Shown: positions 22,281 through 34,652, counted from the first letter of the stretch. The stretch is 64,000 nt of DNA from Parietaria judaica (GCA_954871525.1 OX940860.1:24460001-24524000); one strand, 5' to 3'. Made by a program: numbers and translations. The notes: a model not told the origin generated them from the letters alone.

Positions 22281-22398
22281 TTTAATACGTAACGATAGAG
22301 TTTGATGATAAAAATCACTTGCATTATATTTTGTACCAGTTTAATACATAATGTTAAAGTTTAATGATAAAAATCACTTACATTACATTTTATACCAC
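22281..22398. repeat. 59-bp tandem duplication
   Basis: Two units, 22281-22339 and 22340-22398, share TTTAATAC and GATGATAAAAATCACTT-like cores with scattered differences. Confidence 0.8.
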
Positions 22399-22957
22399 TT
22401 AAATACCAAACTGTTATTCCTGTTATGGGGTGTTTTCACAAAGATCATTTTATAAATAGGAAATAATTTAATCAATTTTTTCTTTATTAAATAAATTAAT
22501 TTTGACCCAAAACGCCCTATGAAAGCCCGTTTTTGTCAAACGAGAGACCAAAATATAGAAAAATATTAAAAACGACCAACGGCTTGATCGACACGCAAAA
22601 CAGGGGTCTCGCAAGGCTTTGCGCGCCGTGGCGCGCTCCCACGCGCGCGCCCCTACGCTTGTGCGCGCCAGCGCGGCTGGGCAGCCCAAATGGACGCGTG
22701 AGCGTGCGTGAAGCACGCCGTGGCACTCAAAGCCCGGAAATTAATATTTTATTGACAGAGGGCCCCCTAAAGTCATATAAGCCTTTGGACCCTCCTATAA
22801 ATAAAAATTTTATTTTAATAAAACGGTAACTCATAACAACTCATCACAACTCATTCTAACACTCTCTATAGCTATAAAATCATTGTTTTCTCTTCTTCTT
22901 ATAAACAGCCGACTACCGTCGGAGGAGCTAGCTAGAGCGGAAGCGCCGAAGGAATCC

Positions 22958-23113
22958 CCGGCTTATCAGAGGAATCACCGACTCCCTAGAGGAAGGCCTG
23001 AGCGCCGTCCAACTCCTGCTTCCGCCATGGGCCTCCCGGCTCATCGGAGGAATCGTAGACTCCCTAGAGGAAGGTCTAATCGCCGTCCGACTCTTATCTC
23101 GGCCATCAGCCCT
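22958..23113. repeat. 78-bp (26-codon) tandem duplication
   Basis: Units begin at 22958 and 23036 with CCGGCTTATCAGAGG and CCGGCTCATCGGAGG and share GACTCCCTAGAGGAAGG. The period is a multiple of three and reads through as a repeated Arg/Pro-rich peptide, though no gene is supported. Confidence 0.85.
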
Positions 23114-23310
23114 TGGCTTGCCCAGGAAAGCCCAGGTACGCACTCCTTAACGCCCACATTGAACTACGCGATGACATGTCCCGGATCCCACGGCTTTGTG
23201 ATAACGGTTTGGAGGACCCGATTCCGATCCGACGGTTGTCTGAGGGTCCGATTTAATGACGAAGGCATAAAGGGTGAGGATGGACACGTGACCTTTCTCA
23301 CATCATTAAT

Positions 23311-23353
23311 TTGTTCATCGTTAACCAGTTTTGTTTTGTTCATCGTTAACCAG
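23311..23353. repeat. Short direct repeat
   Basis: TTGTTCATCGTTAACCAG occurs at 23311-23328 and 23336-23353, with 7 bp between copies. The spacer from here to 23912 holds nothing else recognised. Confidence 0.85.
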
Positions 23354-23912
23354 ACCTTTTAATTATCTTCATTCACAGACATAGTGACAGAGATAGAACC
23401 TTCTCTATTTATAGGCCACATGTATTTATTGAAAATATAGGATAATTAGTGGATAAATCTATATTGCAGTATGGTGAGTATTAAATATTTTGAAAACGTA
23501 TGGTACGTAGATAGTGTATTTATTCTGTAGTACTAATGAATAGTTATATATATAAAACAATAATGTGAATATAAATTATGTTTATATATCCAATATAAAT
23601 AATAAGTGTTTTATATTTCATATATTAGTTGTAATGTTAAATTATTATTTTAATTTTATTTAAAATAATTATAATTTTTAAAAATCATTAGTACCCCGTC
23701 TTAAATTGAAAGTTGACTTCGCCGCTGGTCTGGTCCGCCAAACCCTATAAGAACAGTGAATCAAGCATCTAGCCTAGGATAGTAAAAAAACGGCGACGGA
23801 CCCGACCTAATATCCAGTTTTGGACTGCTATAATGTTTGATCCATTTGTTGGCATAAACAAGCCCGATTAGCAAAAGTCAAGCCCTTAAATAAAGTCAAA
23901 GTCCATTAGCCA

Positions 23913-24306
23913 AATAATGAGCGGAGAGAAAAATAAATTGTACGTTGTGCAATTCCATACCACGAAAGCAAGTGAATGTGCTGGGAAATTCTCGAGAAAG
24001 TTCTTGTAGGACTTGGGAGGCTAAAGAATAGTTTTAGTTTATATAAGTAAGAGATTGCACAATTGAAGATGCCTAAAAGAACTTATTAATATGTATGTAC
24101 CACTTATGTTAATTTGATAAGTAGTTTTGCTTGGTATCTCAGTTGTAAGAACTTTAAAGTTAAGCGACTTTTACATGGAGTAGTATTTTAAGGACGGATA
24201 ACTTCGTAGGAAGTTTCTCGCTCTGTCCTTAACATCCTGGAAACACTCGTGTTCGTGTGTGATGATAGTTGTAGACTCAATTAATAAGTTGGTGCGTTAC
24301 AAATAA
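23913..24306 (+). mobile_element. Solo LTR of a Cassandra-type element (5S rRNA-bearing)
   Basis: The LTR is 23918-24301 (384 bp). It begins TGAGCGG, ends GGTGCGTTACA, and is flanked by a perfect 5-bp duplication AATAA (23913-23917 and 24302-24306). It contains a 5S rRNA-like stretch. No primer site, internal part or partner LTR is nearby, so it is a solo LTR left by recombination. Cassandra elements are terminal-repeat retrotransposons in miniature, widespread in plants, with a 5S pol III promoter in each LTR. Confidence 0.85.
24091..24220 (+). ncRNA. 5S rRNA-like domain inside the Cassandra LTR (not a 5S gene)
   Basis: From the right part of 5S RNA I can align AGAACTTTAAAGTTAAGCG (box A region), GGAGTAGTATTTTAAGGACG (intermediate element region) and AGGAAGTTTCTCG (box C region), in order and at 5S spacing. 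The left part (TACCACTTATG) is less similar. Box A keeps AGTTAAGCG, while the intermediate element is changed. Confidence 0.8.
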
Positions 24307-25484
24307 TTAACAGTTCTATAAAATCTAAAGATAAATTTGAGTATTCTTATATCTTTTACAATTGTCTTACTTTTTTACCTAAAAAATTTAACCAAAATTT
24401 GTTAAATCCCTCTCAGATGTTCATCTCTCGGCATTCTCTCATATTATTGCTTTTTCGGCTTTTTTTCTTCACTATGCACTAAGTCACAAAATTCTTCATT
24501 TCCTTCATATTATTAAAAATGATGATTTTTATCTTAAGATTTAACAGAAAATCGTGCAATATTTATAACGAAGTTGATACATATAAATTTCAGTCTTCGC
24601 TATATCCACACATTAATTTTTATTTATTTATTTAGGCTTCTCAATCTTCATATATATATATATATCAAAACTTCAGAGTGAAATTGTCTAAAAAAAAAAA
24701 AAACTTCAGGGTGAAAATTGATTTAAAAAAATGTTTTAATGGGCAGACTCATATATAAACTGATTAGGGAATAAATAGATCAAAAAAAGAAGGTTGAGGA
24801 GCACTTTGTTATAGAGTGATAAGTTCTAGTTATTAGTGATATTCACTCTTCTCTTATTCTATGAAAAAAGACTCAATCTTTTGTACAAATACGGATAAAA
24901 ATATACCAACGTTTGGTGGTGATCTAAAGATCGTGCTCGTTATGACAAATAAGCAAAGTATGTGAAGAATTCTGACCGTCCATTCTAAATCTTTGATTTA
25001 GAAACCCCAAAAGAAATGAATTCATGTTTTTGAAACATCCACATTTCATCACTAACTTAAAGCACGAATGGTCGCATCAAATTTGACTAAAAATCCTTTT
25101 GAATATATTATTATATTCTGCTTTCTTTTTTAGGGCTTATGGCACACGAATATGCTAATATTAAGTACTGCAGATGCTTCTTGCAAGGTCGTTATCTCAA
25201 AACACTCTAAGAAATATATTATGTGCTTTATTTATCATGTACTTATTAAACTAGCACTTGTGTTTTTTTAGTGTCTACATACATTCTCATAGTTATAGGT
25301 CTTTAAAACGATTTGAATAGCAGTCTTTTTTTAGTGTATGCTTCAAATTTGAAGACTTTTCTTAGATTTAACAGGGATTTTTTATTTATTTTTTATATCA
25401 ACATCCGGAGATTACTCACGTAGTGACTCCACCTCAAATTTTATTAATAGATCCCCTCATGTATGTCGAAGAAAAGCTGTAGAT
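24307..25484. other. AT-rich spacer, nothing recognised
   Basis: It contains a (TA)n run near 24650 and A-runs. No gene structure is seen. Confidence 0.5.
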
Positions 25485-25735
25485 ACGTGATAGAATTTGA
25501 AAATTACAATTCGAACATTAAAATTATCCCAAATATCAAAACTATCTTAATAACAAAAAACACACGAACCAACTAGAAAAAAAACATTAAATGTTCCAAA
25601 ACCGTAGATACATGATCAAATTTGAGATATACAATTTGAACATTAAAAATATCTCTAAAATACAATACTATCTTATTAACAAAAAACACACGAAGTTCAC
25701 GAACCATCTAGCACAAGAGAAACATTAAATATGTC
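25485..25735. repeat. Tandem duplication of about 120 bp
   Basis: Two diverged copies (about 25485-25595 and 25608-25735) share ACAAAAAACACACGAA and AACATTAAAT. They differ by substitutions and small insertions. Confidence 0.75.
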
Positions 25736-25812
25736 TAATATACGTAGTGTTCATTTTGTCTAACCTAAACAAACCTCTTATATTTCCAAAGATGGCTAGA
25801 ATTTGTGAATAT

Positions 25813-26194
25813 ATTGGGTGCGTTTGGTTCGGCTTAAAAGGTCTTGTTTTTGTTTTTAAAATAAACTAAATCGCTTTCCACGTGTTTGGTAAAATTGTTT
25901 TTACAAAAAACCCAAAAACGATTTTAGATTTTTGTACATGAGTCATAAAAGCTAGGATTCGTAGCTTTTGGTTTTTTCTGAAAACAAAAATACGGTTTTT
26001 AGTCTATTTGGGTCTTTTTAGCCTAAATAATTTTTTTTTTATCAAACGCTAAATCAGTTTTTGTTTCCAACAACAACTGTTTTATGAATAATTTACCAAA
26101 CATCTGTCAATTTAAAAAAAAAAAACAATTTTTTTTCTTAAACTGAAACTAAAAAAAATTGTTTTTTAAATTAAGCTTGCCAAACGGACCCATT
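25813..26194. mobile_element. MITE family B copy 1
   Basis: The element is 25816-26191 (376 bp). Its ends are GGGTGCGTTTGG and CCAAACGGACCC, flanked by ATT on both sides. The centre AGCTAGGATTCGTAGCT is self-complementary and the halves are near mirror images. A 3-bp duplication and these ends suggest a Tourist/Harbinger-like MITE. Confidence 0.8.
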
Positions 26195-26195
26195 A

Positions 26196-26465
26196 TCTTC
26201 CTTCAACACCGAGACGAGCCAACACATCTGCTACTTGATGCCCTTCTCAATAAAAGTGTTGTATAGAGTAATTTGAACCTCTAATAGTAGAATTAATTCT
26301 TCTCAAAAATCCTAAAGGTACCAAGGATCGTAATTACCTGAATTAATCCAACCTACAAAATTCTCGAGTCGCATTCAATCTCAATATACCATTATAGCCC
26401 ATTTGCTTACATACACTTAACTCTTCGATAACCGCCCTTAGTTCGGCTTCATTACTCGAGCATAT
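26196..26465 (-). pseudogene. RNase H-like domain remnant of a retroelement
   Basis: On the minus strand the sequence reads SSNEAELRAVIEELSVCKQM near 26465-26405 and, near the other end, EGHQVADVLARLG. These are the opening and closing motifs of the plant RNase H-like domain found in non-LTR elements and in related orphan genes. Stop codons (for example after CRLD and at HFY) lie between them. It directly abuts MITE family B copy 1. Confidence 0.75.
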
Positions 26466-27236
26466 AGAAATTATAATATATTAAAATATATTATAATATA
26501 ACAGTGGGACTTTATATTATAAGAATGTATTAAATTAAATGAGATTGTTGGTAATATATAAAATTGTGATAGTATTAGTAAGATGATACAAAAATCTTAT
26601 ATAAATCATTTTTGGTGCATACAGAATTATAAATTGTTAATCCTTATTTGTGCTCGTATTTATTTCCTACTTTAAAAATTAGATGACTAAGAAATCTTCT
26701 TGTATTGATAAAAAAAAAATCACCACATAATTAATTAATATTATTTAAAAATACCCATTAATTACAATACAGTGTGTTATTAATTACAACAGAAATACCA
26801 TGCATGTAATGTATTATTGGCTACTTTTCTCTATTTTTTTTATGTTTTTTATTACTTAACGCATTTTTAATTTTTTTCCAAAATGTGTCGAAGTAATATT
26901 TTTATTAAGTAATTTTGAATTTTATATATACATAGAAGATTGAAGACCTTTGGAGCCTAAAAGAATAATATTAGGTAAATATTAAATTGGATTGAAATGA
27001 AAGTTATATATATATATATATATTTTGAACCTAAAGTTATATATATTTATATGTGTGCATATATATATATATTTATTTATACATGTGTTTGTGATGGACA
27101 GCTTCTTGCACACAGATATCAGAGAAAACCATACAAAATCGCCATCTAGCAGGATCACATGTGTACGTAATTAAGCTTGTAACTATAGCTAGAACATAAA
27201 ATGAATAATCAATTACAAAAGATATCGAAGCTAAAG

Positions 27237-27268
<32 letters not shown>

Positions 27269-28506
27269 CTTGAATAAAATTGATATTATCTTTTTGGTAA
27301 TTCGTGATCCTTTGATGTTTTCACCCCAAAAAAGAAGCAAAAACATTTCCTAGAAATTACAGCTAGCATCTGATGAAGACGAGTTGCCAACTTAAAGCTA
27401 TCGTGAATTATTTTGGTTTATGTTTTTTATTAAATAAATAACCTCGTTTTATTTATCACGAGAAAAATTAAGTTGAACATGTTAGGGATAAATTCAGATT
27501 TATAACATATATTTGGTTTTTAGTCACTTTGTCCCGGTTTTGATTTTAAAATTACATGTCGTTTTTTAATTTTTTGGCATGTCATTTTTAATGATTTATA
27601 TTTTCATTATCGTTTGTAGTGTAATTTTCTCATTTTTATTTTTTTAGTTTACACTTACGATTTCACTTTAATGAGTCCCGAATTAAAACTGAAGCTAGAA
27701 CTAGGACAAGAAATTCCCGGTTCTCGATTCCGGTTTCACCCCTACCAACCAATAACTCAATTTTCTATTTCATTTGCAGTAAATATCACATCAACCACTA
27801 CTTTATCTTTAACCGGATTTTATTTTTTACAGCAAATTAATTTATTCTTTTTATACTCAACTTTCTCTAATTTATCTTCACACTTTTATATTTATTTAGA
27901 ATCTTTTAACTATACCACTTATTCATTATTACGATAATAAAATAGTCCTCCATAAATTAATTCAAGTGTAAATGCACATAAACTAAAATGAATATTATTT
28001 AATAGTAGAAATTACAATACAATATAAATAACATAAAATAGAAAGAAAAAGAAAAAAAAAACTACAACTCTATTTTTTATCTGTATTTTAAAATATTTTT
28101 GCCTTTTACAATATTTAAGATAATTAAAATTTAGAATATAAATAATTTAAAAATAAAAATACGAAATAATTTTAGAAAACAGTAATAATTGTGTAAATTA
28201 TAATTTTGAGAAAGACTAAAAGATAAATAACAAAACAAATGTAGTGAGAGAGTCGCATCAAATATGAGAGAGGCTAATTGGGCTCCTAGATTCCTAGATG
28301 TTGTAATGAGACGACTAATCATATTGCTAAAATATCTGTTTTGACATTGGATCTTTGGGCGTTTGAATGACCCGAGTGACTTCTAAGTTTTGTTAGTACG
28401 GACTTTATTCAAACTGATTAATGAAGTACACTACTTACTTACTGTAAAAAAAAAATGACGCGACAATGTTCACTCCCGTCCCACCCCAAGATAGCGTGGG
28501 AAATGG
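26466..28506. other. AT-rich spacer, nothing recognised
   Basis: Several (TA)n tracts (for example 27008-27026 and 27238-27256) and no gene-like frame. An open frame at 27671-27937 is low-complexity and unsupported. Confidence 0.5.
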
Positions 28507-28793
28507 GTCTCGCCTAGAGCTGCACATCGAGACATCGCGATGAGTCGCGACCAAATCGTGAAAATCGCCAAACTCAAAGTCGCGATGCGTCGCGAGTGGA
28601 CAGGTCGCGATGCTTCGCGATGCCTCGGTGGCGCGCTCCCATTGGACGAGACCAATTCTCTCACACTGTTGCTCCGCGTCGCGATGAGTCGCGATTCCCG
28701 CCAGTTAGTAGCGATTAATCGCGACCAAGAAAAAACGATCGCGACGCGCCACGATGCAAGTTCACGATTTATTTGTGCAGCTCTAGTCTCGCC
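28507..28793. mobile_element. hAT-type MITE with dense TCGCGA motifs
   Basis: The element is 28515-28785 (271 bp). It starts TAGAGCTGCACA and ends TGTGCAGCTCTA, a perfect 12-bp inverted repeat of hAT type. It is flanked by a perfect 8-bp duplication GTCTCGCC (28507-28514 and 28786-28793). Inside, the palindrome TCGCGA occurs ten times, often as GTCGCGATG. Such subterminal motif arrays fit hAT transposase binding, but the density is striking. Confidence 0.92.
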
Positions 28794-31700
28794 CTCTCAG
28801 TTGGAGACCAATTCTGACTCCTTTTTGTGACATGGAGTGTTGGAGTTGGTCTTAGTATCTCTTGTAACCTTATATTTACCACTATGTATTGCTTCTTGAT
28901 TTTTTTTTTTAATTATATTTATTGGATTTATTATTTTATATGAGTTTGGTTGTATATATCAATTTAGTTCGTATCCAAATGTCTATTCTCTGTTCAATGT
29001 AATGAGTTTTATTAATGAAACTAGTTCCTATATAGCGACTAATTTGCTATATAGCAAACTAGCAAAACAACACTACTAATTGTGTGAAATTTGGTACTAA
29101 TCAGTGAAGCAAACAAGAAATCCTAACAAAGCTCTTGACATTGACACGCTTCTTTTTCTTGATGCAACTCTTTAGGCTCACATTTACTCTAACATTACAC
29201 ACTCACCGCTTATCTTAACTGATCTGTGTCTATTTTGTTTTAGTATATATGTTTTCCTTTAGATATGGCTATATGTATTAATTAAACTCAAAAGGATATT
29301 TGCGGTACAAATACCCATATATTATATAAAAAAAATTCAATTGATATTCTATTTTTTTAATGGCAAAGATTCTCAATAATATAAATTTTTTGACATAAAT
29401 TATTAAGTTTTTCGATTAACTTGCTACCGTGAAGTTCTATATGGCTATATATGATTTGATCTTTTTCTTTTTTTTTTTCCTTTCTTTAGACCACATATGA
29501 GCTACAAAAACTTCAAAGAGTTAACAAAGTATAATAAATTTTCTCATAATAGCAAAAAAAAAAAAAAATGTTTTACAATACAAAAATTAAGACACTAGCT
29601 ATAACTCAATCTTGTTGCCACGTGATCATCAAACATCATCAAACGGGCAAAAAAGTGGCCAATAAGAGCAAAAACATGGTCATATAGTACATAACCACAT
29701 GAAACACTTCGTTAGATTGTTAACGAAAAATTAATTATTTATGTCAAAAAAATTATATTGTTAAAAAGTTTATAATATATATATATGTATATTGTATAGT
29801 ATATATAACATTTTTTTAATGTTTATTTTTTTATTTTTTATGTTGTACTATACAAGTATATTGCCGCAAATCTCCTAAACCTATATAGCACTAAGCTATG
29901 TCTAAATGAGAAATAATATTTTACTGAAACCCAATTGGTTGATCTCATATTTTCTATTTTTAAAGAGAGTGAAGTTATATATGGACATAAAAATGAATAA
30001 ATAAAGTGTGTCGTTCCATGAGCACCGCAAGAAGTGGTAAACATAAAAAGTAAAAGCAGTGTTTTTTTTTTGATAAAGTAAAAGCAGTGTTGTCTTGTGG
30101 TGTTTGAGTTGTTTTCCACTATCACGTGTACGAATAATTCCCATTTATGAGTTAAAATTTCAACTTTTTTGGTGGAAAATAGTGAGTGCATGAAATTAAC
30201 AACTACTTTTCAAGGATATGTGGTATTGTCTATCACACAGTACACTTTCTCTGCTCCATTACCACCTTAACACGACTTCTCAACTTTTCTAATTTCTTAT
30301 ACTAAGAAATTCATTTATGCAAATAATTACTTTGTAATTTCTATAGCTAGATTAGGTAACGCCTCTCATCATTTGTGTTCACATTTATTTAAATAAAAGA
30401 AAGTGCACTGAGATCTAATGATTATATATATGTATGTATGTATGCAATAAAACTTGAACCAATTTTTCAAACTCCTTTCGAACGTATCCGACTCAATTAG
30501 TTTATTTTATAAACTTTTTAGTAATCACTCTCAAATTTATTTTGTATTAATTTGCTTTATAGCCTTTTTTTATAAAAAATTAACTTCCCCTTGATATAAA
30601 ACAGTTTGTATCAAAACATTTCTACCAATGTTTATTATTTTTATTGAAGTGAAGAGACAAACCACTATGTTCTTTTTTTTATAAAAAAATATTTTATTTT
30701 AAACCTTACATATTTCAACTAAATTTTATAAAACGCTCCTGGAATTACCTTTATCAGCTTGTTAATTATTTTTACTTCTATGCTTGCTATTCCGTCATGG
30801 AAATGATGATTATTTATTTATTGGAAAATCGTTATATATTCAGCAGAAAAGAGAATGTAATAAAAATTAAAAATTCATCCAAAAACTAATATAGAAAATA
30901 ATTAGCTCAGATAGGTAGTTTGATTCAAATTAAAGTTCAAAAAGTATATGATAAAGATGTGTTATAATATTGAAAACAAACAAGATATGGTATTTTGACT
31001 TTCAATTTTATTTATTTATTTTCTTTCTTAAACGATATCTAATTTGACTAGGATAAAATTGATACTGTATTAATGCGCCTTGTAGATGGTGATGATTTAT
31101 ATGCCTCGGAATCTAAGTAATTGTATATCATGAGGAATAAGTTGACCGATTGAGTTATTGCTAATTGTCTATCCAATGAACATAGGGTATGGATTTTGAG
31201 AAGTACTATTTTATAAACTACAGGCATTTCTTGATTATAAGAGAGAAAGCTGCTTTGGAATATATTTATTTTATGTGATTAAATATATTTGAAAAAAAAA
31301 AAAAAAGATATGGAAGTTTAAGAATTATTCAGTGTTTTACGAATGAATGATTGTAGCAAACGTACCCAAAATTATTTCAAATAGTGCTGACATAAATTCT
31401 CGAGCTTTTAACTGAAATAGTTAAATTATTTTAAATTTTTAAAGTCGTAAAATTTACATGTGTATGTTTCAATATATTTCATATTAGAGTTTCTTAATTT
31501 TTAATTTTGATGTTTTTAACTATTGATAATGGTAGTTTTCCATGTTACTTTTTTATAAATCCTCAAATTGCCATACTTGTTTGGATATTCAATATTAAAT
31601 ATTGTTTTTGATCTTATATGTCACAGTATGTGTTATATTATTTACAACATGTTATATCAAATTACTATCTCCAATCGAGTGTAATGGCGGTTTTGTTGTG

Positions 31701-32133
31701 ACTGTTTTAGTTTGATTCTCAAATAGGTACTCATTAATATTCATTTGTCTTTCTGCTCTTCGTTTTTCAAATTTTCATGCTTAAGTTTCATATATTATTT
31801 TCGTCCGACGAATAAATACCCCATCTAGGAAGATAATGTGTACTTAAATCATGGCAATGACATGCATGTTGAAGGATTCATTTTGTCCAAACGAAACAAA
31901 CAACAAAATATATATACAAACGACAATCACTTAATTATGCTTTCTGAGTATATAAAGACGAATATAAATGGAATCAGATGTTTTAGGACTATAAAGTACA
32001 AACTAACAATACATCGATCAGCCACTAGCGGAAGAGCCAATACGTTTATTTGTCTGTCTCTCTTCATATGCTTTTTTAAAGCCATCTTTAAACTTTAGCT
32101 ATACGAAAACTCGTATCTGGATAACGTGTATTT
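28794..32133. other. Long AT-rich spacer, nothing recognised
   Basis: Poly(A), poly(T) and TA-rich tracts. No coding region, RNA gene or bounded transposon could be supported on either strand. Confidence 0.5.
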
Positions 32134-32601
32134 TTAATTTATGAGTTATTAGCAGCAAAAATACCCAAATTATTTAGAAATGGGGCGGTATAAAATCAAT
32201 TTAAAAATTATAGCAAAAGTACTCAAGTCCAATAATTTACTATTTCTGTCAGTGATGACGTCAACGCAAATTAAACAAATAAACTCAAACGATCAAACCC
32301 AGTGAACATCAAATAAACCTGGATGTAACAACAACAACGCAAATTATTATTTTTCTTCTCACTTTCTCTCTCGAATTGTCAGTTCATCTCTTGAATAACA
32401 TCGCGATTTGCGTTATTGACATCATCATTGAAGGAAATAGTCAAACAACTAACGGAAAAGTGGATGATATCTACCCATCCGCTAAAAAAAGTGAGCTTAG
32501 ATACTTTTGCTATAGTTTTTTTTTTTTTTTTTAAGTTGACTCTATACCGCCTCATTTCTAAATAATTTAAGTATTTTTGCCGCTGATAATCCTTATTTTA
32601 T
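32134..32601. mobile_element. MULE-type MITE, family A relative (copy 3)
   Basis: The element is 32143-32592 (450 bp). The left arm has TTATTAGCAGCAAAAATACC and AATTATTTAGAAATGGGGCG, and the right arm is the inverse. The flanking 9-mers TTAATTTAT and TTATTTTAT agree at eight of nine positions. The interior has a CT-rich part near 32345-32375 and no gene. Confidence 0.8.
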
Positions 32602-32603
32602 TA

Positions 32604-33985
32604 TTAGTATTAGGGGAAATTACGGCAAAAATACCCAACCTTTGGTCAAACTGCCTCCCGTGTACCCAACCTTTAAAACTGGCGGCAAAAATACCCAACC
32701 TGCGTTTGACTGTGTCTCTGGCATAAAAACGTTAATTTTTCCGTTAACATCCCTCATGTGGCCGTTAGCGGCAAAAATACCCAACCTTTTTTTTTTTGAA
32801 AAAAAATATTTTTAATTTTTTTTAATTTATATTTTTTTTACTTGATTAGTGATAATTACTTGAATTCCAAATACATGGAATAACACAAAAGTTAGTCAAA
32901 ACATCAATTGATTTCTTAATGTGCTTGTATAAACTACATTTGTTGATAAAAATCTTATTATTACGAGAAATTTTAAACACAATGTTACGGGTATTTTAAG
33001 TAATTGATTTTCAATAAATTAATAAAAGGAAAGTTATATAAATAATTTTTCTTTTTTATTAAATAAAGTCAATTTTAGTCCAAGATATTCTTCCGTTTTC
33101 GCGAAATAGAGTGTCTAGATGTTTCCAGAAATATCAAGATACTCAAAAAGTCATTAAGTTTGCAAGAAATGGTCACGAAACGCTCCCGAAACCCTTAAAG
33201 TTGGCCGAGAGCACCTCAGGCGGACCCACAGGCCCCACACGATCCACCACGCGTCTCCTGCCCTCCTCACGCGCCCTCATAAGGGCTTACGTCAGCCTGA
33301 TGACGTAAGCAGAGGTGCGGGTGTGAGTTTTCATTGTGTTTCATAGCTTCCTTCGGCATTATTCATATTTTCTTAGCAGCGTATTAAAGGGTATGGATTT
33401 TAATGGGATCCCAAGGGAGGTCTTTTAGTCAATTATTACTAATCAAGCCCTATTGATTATTGATAATATTTTTTTACTGGTATATATTCTTAAGCCATTT
33501 TTTTTCAATACGGAGACATTGATTGACTATATTAATTCACTCCGGATACAACCTTACCCTTTTCATTGGTAATTGACCGTTTTAGATCGAATTAATATAG
33601 TCAATCAATGTCTCCGTATTGAAAAAAAAAATGGCTTAAAATACCTGTAACATTGTGTTTAAAATTTCTCATAATAATAAGATATTTATCAACAAATGTA
33701 GCTTATACAAGCACATTAAGAAATCAATTGATGTTTTGACTAACTTTTGTGTTAGTAATTATTACTAATCAAGTAAAAATAAAAATAAAAAAATTCCAAA
33801 AAAAAGTTGGGTATTTTTGCCGCTAACGGCCACATGAGGGATGTTAACAGAAAAATTAACGTTTTATGCCATAGTCACATTCAATGCAGGTTGGGTATTT
33901 TTGCCACCAATTTTAAAGGTTGGGTACACGGGAGGCAGTTTGACCAAAGGTTTGGTATTTTTGCCGTAATTTTCCCTTAGTATAT
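32604..33985. mobile_element. Large foldback MULE-type element with GC-rich core (copy 4)
   Basis: The element is about 32613-33976. The ends GGGGAAATTACGGCAAAAAT and its inverse start inverted arms that run for about 390 bp, so the DNA could form a long hairpin. The flanking 9-mers TTAGTATTA and TTAGTATAT agree at seven of nine. A second, inner inverted repeat lies at about 33495-33640. The middle (about 33170-33330) is GC-rich and unlike the arms. It is only about 10 bp from copy 3. Confidence 0.8.
33286..33309. promoter_or_regulatory. Inverted pair of TGACGT bZIP motifs
   Basis: CTTACGTCA (33286-33294) and TGACGTAAG (33301-33309) form an exact inverted repeat with 6 bp between, in the GC-rich core of the foldback element. 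TGACG is the core bound by TGA-type bZIP proteins. Function here is inferred only. Confidence 0.3.
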
Positions 33986-34620
33986 TATGCAACTTACGCA
34001 AATAGCCCAATAATCATTCGAGCCCACAAATGTTTAAGTTTCTTAGATTATTTATTTTCTATTAATGACTTTTTTTATTATTATTTGCATACCTTGTATG
34101 CATAGCTAACTCTAAGTAAAGTAGATTATCTTTAAATTTATACGCGATAAATTTATTATTTGATAAACTAATATCTTTTATAATATAATATATTTTTAGT
34201 CTCAATAATATTAATTTACGAAAGTTAAACTGGAAAACGAATGAAAATTACTATTTTTATTTGTTTGATACATTTTCATTCCCTTTTTAGAATTTTCATT
34301 GCTCAAAGAACATTTATTTGATATTTTCTCGTTGGGTATCCTGTCATTTATCTTTCTTCATCAGCTACAGAGCTTAAACTAAAAGTACTAATATGATTAT
34401 ATTTACGAAAAACAGAAAGTAATTTAAATAATGAAAGGGAACAAAATCAAATCAAGTCAAAACCACAAAAAAAAAAAAAAAAAACCTACTTTTGCCAAGC
34501 TTCAATTTCCTCCTTCCTTTTTAACATAAAGTTTCTTTCTTATCCTTTATGTCTCAATTGGTGACCTATAGTTTGGTGACTTTGGTCTCATTCAGTTTGT
34601 TACATCTATTTTATTACTTC

Positions 34621-34652
<32 letters not shown>

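Larger units (their letters stand above)
22182..23360. mobile_element. Unresolved MULE- or LTR-like element with GC-rich cargo
   Basis: The left part starts GGGTTATTTACGGCAACAAT, like family A MITE ends. Near 22480, TTTATTAAATAAATTAATTT resembles an inner part of the large element at 32613-33976, and GC-rich DNA follows in both. A TATA box CTATAAATA lies at about 22794. No matching right end was found, so its class and extent are uncertain. An open frame at 22883-23362 (159 codons) is basic, has no known domain and consists partly of the 78-bp repeat; I do not call it a gene. Confidence 0.4.

Noticed and set aside
22182..23360. Firm call of a gypsy LTR
   Set aside because: A TATA box and GC-rich part are suggestive, but no LTR ends or target duplication could be found.
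22883..23362. Open frame of 159 codons as a gene
   Set aside because: No known domain, low-complexity repeated peptide, no splice structure, and it sits in repeat-derived DNA.
24091..24220. Genuine 5S rRNA gene
   Set aside because: Too diverged, with the left half poorly preserved and no tandem array; it sits inside a bounded LTR.
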